A DNA stretch of 64,000 nt, taken from positions 62,001 through 126,000 of the forward strand of contig NZ_SCVD01000023.1 of NCBI RefSeq assembly GCF_004297125.1, given 5' to 3'. This stretch comes from Phenylobacterium sp. Lineage in GTDB: Bacteria > Pseudomonadota > Alphaproteobacteria > Caulobacterales > Caulobacteraceae. The notes under the pieces were generated by a model. It was not told the DNA's origin and did not search any database. It saw nothing but the letters and a program-made list of their open reading frames with translations. Shown here in pieces: positions 36,867 to 46,805 of the stretch (positions are counted from its first letter, which is position 1; every line of letters starts with the position of its first letter). Made by a program: the position numbers and the translations under genes.

Positions 36867-37978
36867 GCCGCGGCGGCCGCGAGCGCCGATTCCATGGCGG
36901 CGAACAGGACGTCCACGCGGATCGGCTTGCCGATGTGCCCGTCCGCGCCGGCGGCGGCGCTGGCGGCGCGATCGTCGGGGGAGGTATTGGCCGACAGCAC
37001 GATGGCCGGAATGCGGGCGCGGCCCAGCGCCTCCTCCTCCGCCCGGATCGCCCGGATCGCGCTCAGGCCGTCGGTCACCGGCATCCGCAGATCCATCAGC
37101 ACAGCATCGAAGCCGCCAGCCCGCCAGGCCTCGACCGCCTCGAAGCCGTTCTCCACCGTCACCACCTGGACGCCCGCGGCCTCCAGCATCAGTTCGATGA
37201 CCTTGCGGTTGGTGGGGTTGTCGTCCGCCGCCAGGACCCGCAGCGGCCGGTCCGGCGCCACGTGGGCGCCTTCCTCAGGCGCGAGGTCCGCGTCGCCATA
37301 GTCCAGCAGGCCGCTGACCAGCCGGTCGAGCTGGCGGGCGGCGGCGCGGATGTCGGCGACCAGCCCGCGCTGCGTCGGGTCGAGCTTGGAGGCGTCGAGC
37401 GCCCGGGCCAGCCCCTCGACGCCGTTCAGCGGGGTGCGCAGTTCGTGGCTCATGTCGGCCAGGAACTCGGCCTTGGCCCGATGGGCGGCCTCGGCGTGGG
37501 CCAGGGCCTGTTCCAGCGCCTCGGCCTGGCGCTTCATCTCGGTGATGTCGACGCGCAGGCCGATGACGCCGCCGTCCGACGTGCGCCGCTCTTCGATCAT
37601 CAGCCAGCGGCCGTCGGCTACCTGCTGCTCATGGCGCTGGCCGGTGGCGGTGGCGAGCTTGGCCTCCCGCTCGGCCAGCCAGGCTTCCTCGCGCCCGATG
37701 GCGTCGGGATAGTCGCCGCGCCGCACACCTTCGCGCAGGGTGTCGATCAGCCGGGCGCCCGGCCGGAACAGGTCGGCCGATCGGTGGTAGATCTCGGCGT
37801 AACGCCGGTTCCAGAGGATGTAGCGGCCCTCGGCGTCCAGGAAGACGACGCCCTCGGGAATCGCGTCGATGGCGTCGCGCAGCCGCGCCTCGGCGAGCTC
37901 GGCCTGGGCCCTCGCATCGGCGAGCGCCGCCGCGCCGGTCAGCCGCGCGAACCAACCCTTGAGCCCCCCTGACGCCAT
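36863..37978 (-). CDS. PAS-HisKA-receiver protein lacking a HATPase domain
   Basis: A 371-residue hybrid-kinase-like protein. A PAS domain (about 25-145; [28 protein letters not shown] end) and a HisKA dimerisation helix with the phospho-acceptor His ([15 protein letters not shown], near residue 177) are followed by a receiver domain ([13 protein letters not shown] near 245, Asp in [13 protein letters not shown] near 294, Lys in GHIGKPIRV). Between HisKA and receiver only about 30 linker residues exist: no N, G1 or G2 box. It therefore cannot autophosphorylate and may relay phosphate from another kinase or act as a scaffold. Start ATG 37978 preferred to 38011, which has no ribosome binding site. 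Confidence 0.88.
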   Translation of the reverse strand: MASGGLKGWFARLTGAAALADARAQAELAEARLRDAIDAIPEGVVFLDAEGRYILWNRRYAEIYHRSADLFRPGARLIDTLREGVRRGDYPDAIGREEAWLAEREAKLATATGQRHEQQVADGRWLMIEERRTSDGGVIGLRVDITEMKRQAEALEQALAHAEAAHRAKAEFLADMSHELRTPLNGVEGLARALDASKLDPTQRGLVADIRAAARQLDRLVSGLLDYGDADLAPEEGAHVAPDRPLRVLAADDNPTNRKVIELMLEAAGVQVVTVENGFEAVEAWRAGGFDAVLMDLRMPVTDGLSAIRAIRAEEEALGRARIPAIVLSANTSPDDRAASAAAGADGHIGKPIRVDVLFAAMESALAAAAA

Positions 37979-38139
37979 ACGCACGATCCCCGACTCACCC
38001 GCCGAAAGCATGCGTCGCGCGGGTTACCGGAGGTTCGCAATCGCCGGGCGCGCGGGGGATTGACGCCCGGCGCCCAAGTCGAACGCATGAGGCGCCCGGC
38101 GATTGCGCAAGGCGGGGGCCGCGCCTTAAGGGAACCTCC

Positions 38140-38838
38140 ATGCGCATCACCACGGTCGGCCTCGATGCCGACGACACGCTCTGGCACAACGAGACGATCT
38201 TCCGCCTGACCCAGGACCGGTTGCGCGAGATGCTGGCGGACTTCGCCGACCGCGACACCACCAACGCCAAGCTGGCCGAGGTGGAGAAGCGCAACCTGCG
38301 GCTCTACGGCTACGGCGTGAAGGGCTTCACGCTCTCGATGATCGAGACGGCGATGGAGCTGACGCAGGGCGAGCCGCCGGGGCGCCTGATCGCCGACATC
38401 CTGGCCGCGGGCCGCGAGATGCTGTCCGAGCCGGTGGAGCCGCTGCCGGGGGTCGACCACGCGCTGGCCGAACTGTCGGAGGCGGGGTACCGGCTGGTGC
38501 TGATCACCAAGGGCGACCTCCTGCACCAGGAGCAGAAGCTGGCCGCCTCGGGCCTGGGCGACCTGTTCGCCGCCGTGGAGATCGTCAGCGAGAAGGACGC
38601 CTCGACCTATTCGCGGGTGTTCGACCGCTACGGCAGCGGGGCGGCGGAGGCCGTGATGTGCGGCAACTCCATGCGCTCCGACATCCTGCCGGCGCTCGAG
38701 GCGGGTTGCTGGGGGGCCTACATCCCCTACCACATCACCTGGGCCCACGAGGTCGCCGAACCCCCCGGCGAGCATCCGCGGTTCGCCGAGTTGAAGAGCA
38801 TCTCCGAGTTGCCGGCGTGGGTGGGTTCGCTGACCTGA
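38140..38838 (+). CDS. HAD-superfamily hydrolase
   Basis: A 232-residue haloacid-dehalogenase-type phosphatase. Motif I is GLDADDTLWHNE (nucleophile Asp and general acid Asp), motif II LVLITKGD, and the motif III/IV region VMCGNSMRSDILPALEAG. A helical cap lies between residues 18 and 95. It would dephosphorylate a small metabolite in the cytoplasm; the substrate is not evident. AAGGGAACCTCC precedes the ATG. Confidence 0.92.
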   Translation: MRITTVGLDADDTLWHNETIFRLTQDRLREMLADFADRDTTNAKLAEVEKRNLRLYGYGVKGFTLSMIETAMELTQGEPPGRLIADILAAGREMLSEPVEPLPGVDHALAELSEAGYRLVLITKGDLLHQEQKLAASGLGDLFAAVEIVSEKDASTYSRVFDRYGSGAAEAVMCGNSMRSDILPALEAGCWGAYIPYHITWAHEVAEPPGEHPRFAELKSISELPAWVGSLT

Positions 38839-38914
38839 CGAGAGATTCCGCGGCGCCCATGTCACAGCCGCGCCCACCGCTCCGTCCTTGGCCTGAAACC
38901 GAGGGATTGGGCGC

Positions 38915-39307
38915 ATGCGGAACTGGGATCGATATCTGGCCGGGCTGATGGCCCTGCTCTTCGCGGCGAACAGCGCAGCGATGCTGTTCGCGCCGCTGCC
39001 CTGGTACGACGCGGTTCCGGGCGTGCCGCAGACCGGGCCGTTCAACCCGCACTTTGTCCGCGACATCGGCGCCGTCTACCTGATGGGCGCGCTGGGCATG
39101 GCCTGGTTCGCCTGGCGGCCGGCGCAGGGGTGGGCGGCGATGGCCGCCACGGCCGCCTGGCTGACGATCCATGCGGCGATCCATGTGTACGACGCCACCT
39201 GCGGATCGACGCCGCTGGCTGACTTCAAGCGCGACTTCCTGGCCATCTACGTGTTCGCCGCGATCCCGCTGGCGCTGGCCCTCACCCGCAAGCCGAAAGG
39301 AGCCTGA
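38915..39307 (+). CDS. Small four-helix membrane protein in the ECF41 operon
   Basis: A 130-residue membrane protein with about four helices: YLAGLMALLFAANSAAMLFA, VYLMGALGMAWFAWRP, AMAATAAWLTIHAAIHVY and FLAIYVFAAIPLALAL. It resembles DoxX-like or DUF4345-like small membrane proteins without a firm match. Its stop is 3 nt from the start of the next gene, which leads to the ECF41 sigma factor, so the three form one operon. GAGGGA precedes ATG 38915. Confidence 0.8.
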   Translation: MRNWDRYLAGLMALLFAANSAAMLFAPLPWYDAVPGVPQTGPFNPHFVRDIGAVYLMGALGMAWFAWRPAQGWAAMAATAAWLTIHAAIHVYDATCGSTPLADFKRDFLAIYVFAAIPLALALTRKPKGA

Positions 39308-39310
39308 CCG

Positions 39311-39856
39311 ATGCTGAAGATCCTCCTCTCCCGCTGGCTCGACAAGTTCGAGAAGACCTTCGACTACGACGCCAGCTACATGCGCCACGTGCTGCGGGCG
39401 AGCCCCGCCAGCCTGCTGAAATTCAGCCTCGGCAGCCAGGCGGCGGACCGCAAGGCCGCGCCGATGGAGGCGCTGTTCGCCGCCGGCCTGGTCGGCACGC
39501 TGTCGGAGGACTGTGGCCCCTGCGTGCAGGTGGGCGTGGACATCGCCACAGCGAACGGCATGGACCCAGCCATCATCCGGGCCGTCATCGCCGGCGATCT
39601 GGACGCCATGGGCGAGACCGCGAGCCTCGCCTACCGCTTCGCCCAGGCCAGCCTGGCTCGCGACATGGAAGCCTGCGACCCGCTGCGCGATGAGATCGTC
39701 CGCCGCTGGGGCGACAAGGGGCTGGTCGCCATCGGCCTGATGCTCACCCAGGCGCGGATGTACCCCACGCTGAAGTACGCCCTGGGCTACGGCAAGGCGT
39801 GCTCGCGGGTGAAGGTGGGCGGCGAGACCGTCGCCCCGCTCCGGCTGGCGGCGTAG
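39311..39856 (+). CDS. AhpD-like / carboxymuconolactone decarboxylase-like protein
   Basis: A 181-residue all-helical protein with the redox-type core EDCGPCVQVGVDIA (CxxC near residues 73-76), the arrangement of AhpD-like and carboxymuconolactone decarboxylase proteins, although the usual ExxCxxCxxxH lacks its final His here. A TARMYPTLKYALGYG-like end matches nothing I know. It is the COE-type partner gene expected beside an ECF41 sigma factor and is probably its regulatory target. AAGGAG lies before ATG 39311, inside the end of the preceding gene. Confidence 0.8.
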   Translation: MLKILLSRWLDKFEKTFDYDASYMRHVLRASPASLLKFSLGSQAADRKAAPMEALFAAGLVGTLSEDCGPCVQVGVDIATANGMDPAIIRAVIAGDLDAMGETASLAYRFAQASLARDMEACDPLRDEIVRRWGDKGLVAIGLMLTQARMYPTLKYALGYGKACSRVKVGGETVAPLRLAA

Positions 39857-39866
39857 GATCGCGGTG

Positions 39867-40724
39867 ATGGATGCGAGCCTCACCGACGCCTTCGAGGTCA
39901 ATCGCCAGCGGCTGAAGCGGCTGGCCTACCGCATGCTGGGCTCGGTCTCGGAGGCCGAGGACGCGGTCCAGGACGCCTGGATCCGCTGGCAGCGGGCGGG
40001 AGAGGGCGTCACCGACCCCGCCGCCTGGCTCGTCCGCGCCACCACCCGCCTCTGCATCGACCGCCTGCGCGCCGCCAAGGCCGAGCGCGCGGCGTACAGG
40101 GGCCCGTGGCTCCCGGAGCCGCTGATCGAGCCCTTGACCGACGATCCCGTGGAGAAGGCGGAGGAGGTCTCGGTGGCCTTCCTGCTGGCTCTGGAGCGCC
40201 TGTCGCCACTGGAGCGTGCCGTATTCCTGCTGCACGACGTGTTCGACCAGGACTACGCCGAGGTCGCCGGCACGCTGGAGCGCACGGAACCGGCGATCCG
40301 CCAGCTCGCCGCCCGCGCCCGCCAGCACGTCCAGGACGCCCGTCCGCGGTTCTCGGTGGACCACGACCGGATGATGCAACTCGCCGCTGCGTTCATGACC
40401 GCGTCGCGGACCGCCGACACCAAGTCGCTGACCGAGCTGCTGGCCGAGGACGCCATCATGGTGTCGGACGGCGGCGGCAAGCGCACGGCGGCCCTCCGGG
40501 TCATGGTCGGACGCGAAGACATCATCCGGCTGCTGGAGCGCCTGCGCTGGCGCCATGGCCCGCAATGGGTGGGCGACATCGTGGCGGTGCGGGTGAACGG
40601 CTATCCGGGGTTCCTGATCCAGCTGGAGGATGGCCCGGCCACCTTCGCCTTCGAGCCCGGCGAGGACGGGAAGATCGCCGCGGTTTATGCGGTGCGCAAT
40701 CCGGACAAGCTCACGCACATCTAG
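39867..40724 (+). CDS. ECF41-family sigma factor with SnoaL-like C-terminal domain
   Basis: A 285-residue SigJ/ECF41-type sigma factor. Sigma regions 2 and 4 occupy about residues 8-165 (RLAYRMLGSVSEAEDAVQDA, then AVFLLHDVFDQDYAEVAGTL). A SnoaL/NTF2-like extension follows. All three ECF41 hallmark motifs are present: WLPEP in the linker, DGGGK near residue 200 and NPDKL at the C-terminus. In this family the extension, not a separate anti-sigma protein, controls activity. It is the last gene of a three-gene operon; GTG 39864 is a possible start one codon earlier. Confidence 0.95.
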   Translation: MDASLTDAFEVNRQRLKRLAYRMLGSVSEAEDAVQDAWIRWQRAGEGVTDPAAWLVRATTRLCIDRLRAAKAERAAYRGPWLPEPLIEPLTDDPVEKAEEVSVAFLLALERLSPLERAVFLLHDVFDQDYAEVAGTLERTEPAIRQLAARARQHVQDARPRFSVDHDRMMQLAAAFMTASRTADTKSLTELLAEDAIMVSDGGGKRTAALRVMVGREDIIRLLERLRWRHGPQWVGDIVAVRVNGYPGFLIQLEDGPATFAFEPGEDGKIAAVYAVRNPDKLTHI

Positions 40725-40748
40725 TTGTCCTCGCCCCCCGCGAAGCGA

Positions 40749-40895
40749 GAGGGGAGAGGGTAGGGTGAGGGGCGGCTGGGCCTCGAAGCTCCCCCGTGGG
40801 TCCCGCGAGGATCAGTGGCGCCGACACTGGGTCATCGCTGGACCATTGGCGCGAACCGGTCTCACGAGCCGCCCCTCACCCTACCCTCTCCCCTC
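40749..40895. repeat. Long perfect inverted repeat (29-bp arms) before dnaG
   Basis: The 304-nt gap between the ECF41 gene and dnaG holds a 29-bp perfect inverted repeat, 40749-40777 and 40867-40895, with an 89-nt spacer. The arms consist of runs based on GAGGGGAGAGGGTAGGGTGA. Imperfect symmetry extends outward (CGAAGCGAG versus CGCACTTCG). Such CTCACCCTACCCTCTCCCC arms are a widespread proteobacterial intergenic repeat. It could fold into a long cruciform or RNA hairpin. Nothing else is recognisable in the gap. Confidence 0.8.
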
Positions 40896-41028
40896 GCACT
40901 TCGTGTCGGGGGAGAGGAGGCGTCCGTTTCTGACGCCGAATCTATCCACAATGCTCCTCGGTTGTTCCCGCGATTCACAGGCGGCGGGGGGTGCGTCTTG
41001 AGCCGCCCGGACCGCAGGTGCAGGTGCA

Positions 41029-42939
41029 ATGGTCGGGCGATTTGACGAGCGGTTTCTGGAGGAGGTGAAGTCCCGGCTGCGGCCGTCGGACGTCATCGGC
41101 CGGACCGTGAAGCTGCGCAAGCAGGGCCGCGAGTACGTAGGCCTGTCGCCGTTCAACAAGGAAAAGACGCCCTCGTTCTACGTGAACGACGACAAGGGCC
41201 AGTTCTTCGACTTCTCGTCGGGCAAGACCGGCGACCTGATCACCTTCCTGCAGGAGACCGAGCGGCTCACCTTCGCGGAGGCCGTGGAGCGGCTGGCGGC
41301 CGAGGCGGGGGTTCCGCTGCCGGCGCTGGATCCGCGGGGGCAGGAGCAGGACAAGAAGCGCCACGGCCTGGGCGAGTGGCTGGAGATGGCCGCCCAGTGG
41401 TTCGAGGGCGAACTGCGCCGGCCGTCCGGCCGCGACGCGCGGGCCTATCTGGAGAAGCGCGGCCTGCCCGAGAGCGAGTGGTCGCGGTTTCGGCTGGGCT
41501 TCTCGCCGGGCGGGCGCACGGCGCTGAAGGACTACCTGGTCACCAAGGGCGCGCGGCCGCCCGAGCTGATCGAGGCCGGCCTGCTGATCGCGCCCGAGGA
41601 CGGCGGGGCGGCCTACGACCGGTTCCGCGACCGGATCATCTTCCCGATCCTGGACGTGCGAGGCCGGGTGGTCTCGTTCGGCGGCCGGGCGATGGACCCG
41701 CAGGCCCGCGCCAAGTACCTGAACGGCCCCGAGACGGTGGTCTTCCACAAGGGCCACCAGCTCTACGGCCTGTCCGAGGCGCGCAAGATCATCGCCGCCG
41801 CGCCGGCCGGCGAGGAGCCGCCGCTGGTGGTGGTGGAAGGCTATATGGACGTGATCGCCTGTCAGCGCGCGGGCGTGCCGGCGGTGGCGGCCATGGGCAC
41901 GGCGCTGGGCGAGGACCAGATGGAGGTGCTGTGGCGCCACCACCCGGAGCCCACCCTGTGCTTCGACGGCGACCGGGCCGGACGGCAGGCGGCGGGGCGG
42001 GCCATCGACCGGGCGCTGCCGCTGCTGAAGCCGGGTAAGAGCTTCCGCTTTGCGCTCGTCGAGGGCGGCAAGGACCCGGACGACGTCCTGCGGGAACAGG
42101 GGCCGGCGGTGTTGAAGGCCCAGCTCTCAAAGACCACGCCGTTCGCCGAGGCCCTGTTCCTGCGCGAGAAGGACCTGGAAGACCTCGACACCCCCGAACG
42201 CAAGACCGCGCTGAAGGTGCGGCTGCGCAAGCTGGCCGCCACCATCGCCGACCCGGATCTGGCCCAGGCCTACAAGGAGGACCTGCTCGCCCGCTTCGAG
42301 GGCCTGTGGCCGACCCGCCAACCGGTCTACACGGTGGGCGCGGCGGGCCGGGAGCTGTCGCGGGCCCGCTGGGACAAGCGCAAGGCGCCGCTGGCCGGCG
42401 CCCATGTGGAGACCAAGGACGCCATGGAGCGCCTGCGCGGCGCGCCGCGGGCCCTGTCGGCGGCGTTGGCCGTGGCGGCGGTGCGCGATCCGGGGGTGAT
42501 CGACGACGCCATCGAGCGCGTCGGGTCGCACGGCTTCGGCGACGAGAAGCTGGACGGCCTGGCCCAGGAGCTGGTCAGCCTGCGCTACGAGGCCGAGCAC
42601 CTGGAGATGGACGCCTCGCTGCGCCGGTTGCAGGCCAAGGGCTTCACGCCCGCCGACTTCGTGCGGCTGCAGAAGGAGGCCGAGCGGGCGGGCGTCAGCG
42701 CGCCGTTCCTGAAGGAAACCGGCGAGCGGGCGCGCCAGCTCTGGCGCCAGGCCTTCGATCTCCTGATGCAGCTGGAGTCGCTGGAGCGCGCCGTGAGCGC
42801 CGCGGCCCAGGACCTCTCCCGCGACCAGGACGTCACCGCGCTGAACAGCCTGAAGGCTGAGCGCGACCAACTGCGCAAGCTGCTGAAGAGCGATTGGGCC
42901 AACGGCGAAGAGGGCGGTGCGGTGGTCCTGCCGCATTGA
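41029..42939 (+). CDS. dnaG: DNA primase
   Basis: DnaG synthesises RNA primers at the replication fork. The 636-residue protein has the N-terminal CHC2-like domain (DVIGRTVKLRKQGREYVGLS, then PFNKEKTPSFYV), the RNA polymerase core with SKYLNGPET-like region, and the TOPRIM domain (VVEGYMDVIACQRAG near 270, LCFDGDRAGRQAAGRAID near 305, KDPDD). The C-terminal helicase-binding region is Lys/Glu-rich helix. The usual zinc ligands (CPFHxEKTPSF...YHCFGC) are absent: PFNKEKT and QFFDFSSGK occur instead. dnaG is followed by rpoD, the classical macromolecular synthesis order. Confidence 0.97.
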   Translation: MVGRFDERFLEEVKSRLRPSDVIGRTVKLRKQGREYVGLSPFNKEKTPSFYVNDDKGQFFDFSSGKTGDLITFLQETERLTFAEAVERLAAEAGVPLPALDPRGQEQDKKRHGLGEWLEMAAQWFEGELRRPSGRDARAYLEKRGLPESEWSRFRLGFSPGGRTALKDYLVTKGARPPELIEAGLLIAPEDGGAAYDRFRDRIIFPILDVRGRVVSFGGRAMDPQARAKYLNGPETVVFHKGHQLYGLSEARKIIAAAPAGEEPPLVVVEGYMDVIACQRAGVPAVAAMGTALGEDQMEVLWRHHPEPTLCFDGDRAGRQAAGRAIDRALPLLKPGKSFRFALVEGGKDPDDVLREQGPAVLKAQLSKTTPFAEALFLREKDLEDLDTPERKTALKVRLRKLAATIADPDLAQAYKEDLLARFEGLWPTRQPVYTVGAAGRELSRARWDKRKAPLAGAHVETKDAMERLRGAPRALSAALAVAAVRDPGVIDDAIERVGSHGFGDEKLDGLAQELVSLRYEAEHLEMDASLRRLQAKGFTPADFVRLQKEAERAGVSAPFLKETGERARQLWRQAFDLLMQLESLERAVSAAAQDLSRDQDVTALNSLKAERDQLRKLLKSDWANGEEGGAVVLPH

Positions 42940-43394
42940 CGGTCGGACTATCGACGCAAGCGGTCGCCACCCTGCGGCGAAACGTCCGGTGCGCATTCCC
43001 CTGTGGATGGCGGTGTCTTGACACTGCGCGTGTCACGCGCCATCTGCCGTCCTGCGCATTTAGCGCGTGACGATAGACATCGATGGGCCGTTGCGAACAC
43101 GGACGCGCCCCCCACGCGGATGATGATGTCTCCCTCGGTTGCGCGGAAATCGCAGTGGTCGCGCCGTTCCGCGGTCGACGCCACAGGGCGCTGCGAAGGG
43201 AAACTTTCGTGGTGGTTGTCCTATGGCGGCGTCTGACTTGGCCGGGCCGGCGTATCCACTGGCGCATTCGAGAAAGACGGGAACGATTTCGGCGGACTGC
43301 GGGTCGTATTGACGCGACCTCTCGATCCTGGGCCGCCGCCCACCATTTTCGGCCCGTCCCTTGCATGGGACGGCAGCCGATGTCGGAGATTTAG
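42940..43394. other. dnaG-rpoD intergenic region (455 nt)
   Basis: No credible gene is present. A TTGACA hexamer at 43018-43023 could be a -35 element for rpoD, but no good -10 follows at 16-18 nt. Immediately downstream is the palindrome cluster at 43026-43071. The region up to 43380 is otherwise plain, and GGGACGGCAGCC-like sequence precedes the rpoD start. rpoD promoters, possibly including heat-shock ones, should lie here. Confidence 0.5.
43026..43071. promoter_or_regulatory. Palindrome cluster upstream of rpoD
   Basis: GCGCGTGTCACGCGC (43026-43040) is a palindrome about a central T. Its right half GTCACGCGC (43032-43040) recurs as GCGCGTGAC at 43063-43071 in inverted orientation, 22 nt apart. 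It sits just downstream of the TTGACA at 43018. This could be a regulator site or an RNA hairpin; the binding protein is unknown. Confidence 0.4.
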
Positions 43395-45350
<1,956 letters not shown>

Positions 45351-45371
45351 GCGCCAAAGCCCAGGACGAAA

Positions 45372-45411
45372 GAAGCGCCGCCGGTTCGAAGCCGGTGGCG
45401 CTTCCTTTTTC
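45372..45411 (+). terminator. Intrinsic terminator of rpoD
   Basis: A 13-bp stem with one mismatch (GAAGCGCCGCCGG/CCGGTGGCGCTTC), a 7-nt loop, then CTTTTTCT. It begins 22 nt after the rpoD stop. The convergent metalloprotease gene ends directly against it. Confidence 0.85.
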
Positions 45412-46587
45412 TCAGCCGGGGGTCGGCGCGAGCCGGCGGCGGCGGACCATCTGGCCCGTCAGGCCGAAGCCCAGGATCATCAGCGCCCAAGTCCCAGGCT
45501 CGGGCACCTCGGCTAGGAACTTGTCGTACATCTGGGCCGTCGTGAAGTCGTAGGCGTTGTTGTCGGCCAGGACGTCGAAGTTGATGTTCCAGCCGATGGC
45601 GTCGAACAGCGCCAGGTCGAGGCCCGTCACGGAGTCCACCAACCGGCTGCAGATGTACGGGTTCATGATGCCGCGGAAATCGACGCAAGGCTGACTGGCG
45701 TCGTTCGGCGGGAGCCAGTGCGACGCCTGCCATCCGTTGCCGTAGTCGGTCCCCGTCGAGAAGTAGCCGTCGAACAGCGCGGTCTGGCCGCCGTCGATGG
45801 AGAAATACGACGACGTCCCAATGCTCCAGTCCAGCTTGTCGGCGTCGCTGTAGCGGAACATGTCCGCGCCATAGCCCCACCAGTACGGATCGACCGGATC
45901 GTCCGTGCCCGCGACGAAGTCGAAGTCGTCGACGCCGCTGATAAAGCCCAGGGCGTGGCCGATCTCATGCACCGCGACGCCGATGAAGTCGTACTTGCCG
46001 GTGGCGATGCCGTCGGTCGGATCGAAGTCGAAGGCGAAGTCGCTGGAGAACTGGATCTCCGCGTCGGCGCCGGGATTGATGTCGAAGCCGAGGGCCAGGA
46101 CATTGGCTGTCGACAGCGCGATCGTGCTGCTGATCTCGGAGCCGTCGGTGGGCGCCAGGCGCGTCGAGAACGGGTCCACGCCGCCGCCGGGGACCGTCTC
46201 GCCCGGCACGGTCACCTGCACGCTTCCCGCCGCGTTGGTAGGCGACAGGTTGGAGACGGCGATCGCGTCCAGGGCGCTGTTACCGCTGGCGCCCAGGAGG
46301 TCGTAGTAGAGGTCGATCGGCACGTAGGTGGCGAGGGCGCTGCTGGTTCCGCCCAGGATCCCCGAGCCCAGGCTGCTGAAGCCGACGTTCAGGTCGACGG
46401 TGCCGGAGTTCGTCAGAACCGATTCCCAATACTTGGCCGCGATGCGGAAGCCCTTCTCCGCCTGCGAGCCCGTGACGCCACCGATGTCGTTCAGGGCGAT
46501 CGTGAGGGCCGCCGCGGGTGTCGCGGAGGTCACGGCCCCCACGGCAAGCGTTCCCAACAGTAAATACTTTAGTCCGGAAGCCGACAT
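45412..46587 (-). CDS. Secreted zinc metalloprotease with PEP-CTERM sorting tail
   Basis: A 391-residue exported protease of the NF038122-like type. The signal peptide MSASGLKYLLLGTLAVGAVT precedes the domain; the zinc site is HEIGHALGF near residue 210 (HExxH plus the Gly of metzincins). A C-terminal PEP-CTERM anchor closes the protein: VPEPGTWALMILGFGLTGQM followed by a basic VRRRR. This tail is recognised by exosortase and cleaved or anchored on export in exopolysaccharide-producing bacteria. Substrate unknown. It is read toward the rpoD terminator and is divergent from the M28 peptidase gene. Substrate specificity and family name are tentative. Confidence 0.87.
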   Translation of the reverse strand: MSASGLKYLLLGTLAVGAVTSATPAAALTIALNDIGGVTGSQAEKGFRIAAKYWESVLTNSGTVDLNVGFSSLGSGILGGTSSALATYVPIDLYYDLLGASGNSALDAIAVSNLSPTNAAGSVQVTVPGETVPGGGVDPFSTRLAPTDGSEISSTIALSTANVLALGFDINPGADAEIQFSSDFAFDFDPTDGIATGKYDFIGVAVHEIGHALGFISGVDDFDFVAGTDDPVDPYWWGYGADMFRYSDADKLDWSIGTSSYFSIDGGQTALFDGYFSTGTDYGNGWQASHWLPPNDASQPCVDFRGIMNPYICSRLVDSVTGLDLALFDAIGWNINFDVLADNNAYDFTTAQMYDKFLAEVPEPGTWALMILGFGLTGQMVRRRRLAPTPG

Positions 46588-46805
46588 TCGTTACCCCACT
46601 GCTGAGTCTTCGCCGCCGGCCCCCGACAACAACCCCGGTGAAGACTTGCCTCAGACTGGTAATGGTAAATTGCAACCGTCAAGGGTGTCGTCACACTAAA
46701 TACGATAGTGAAGCTTGTTTGCCTCGCGGGCGACAGGGCATGGATGTGGCGGCTGGCCCCTCGGTGCGCGCTTGCGCTAGAGAGAAGGCGAACCGGGGAA
46801 TCTTC

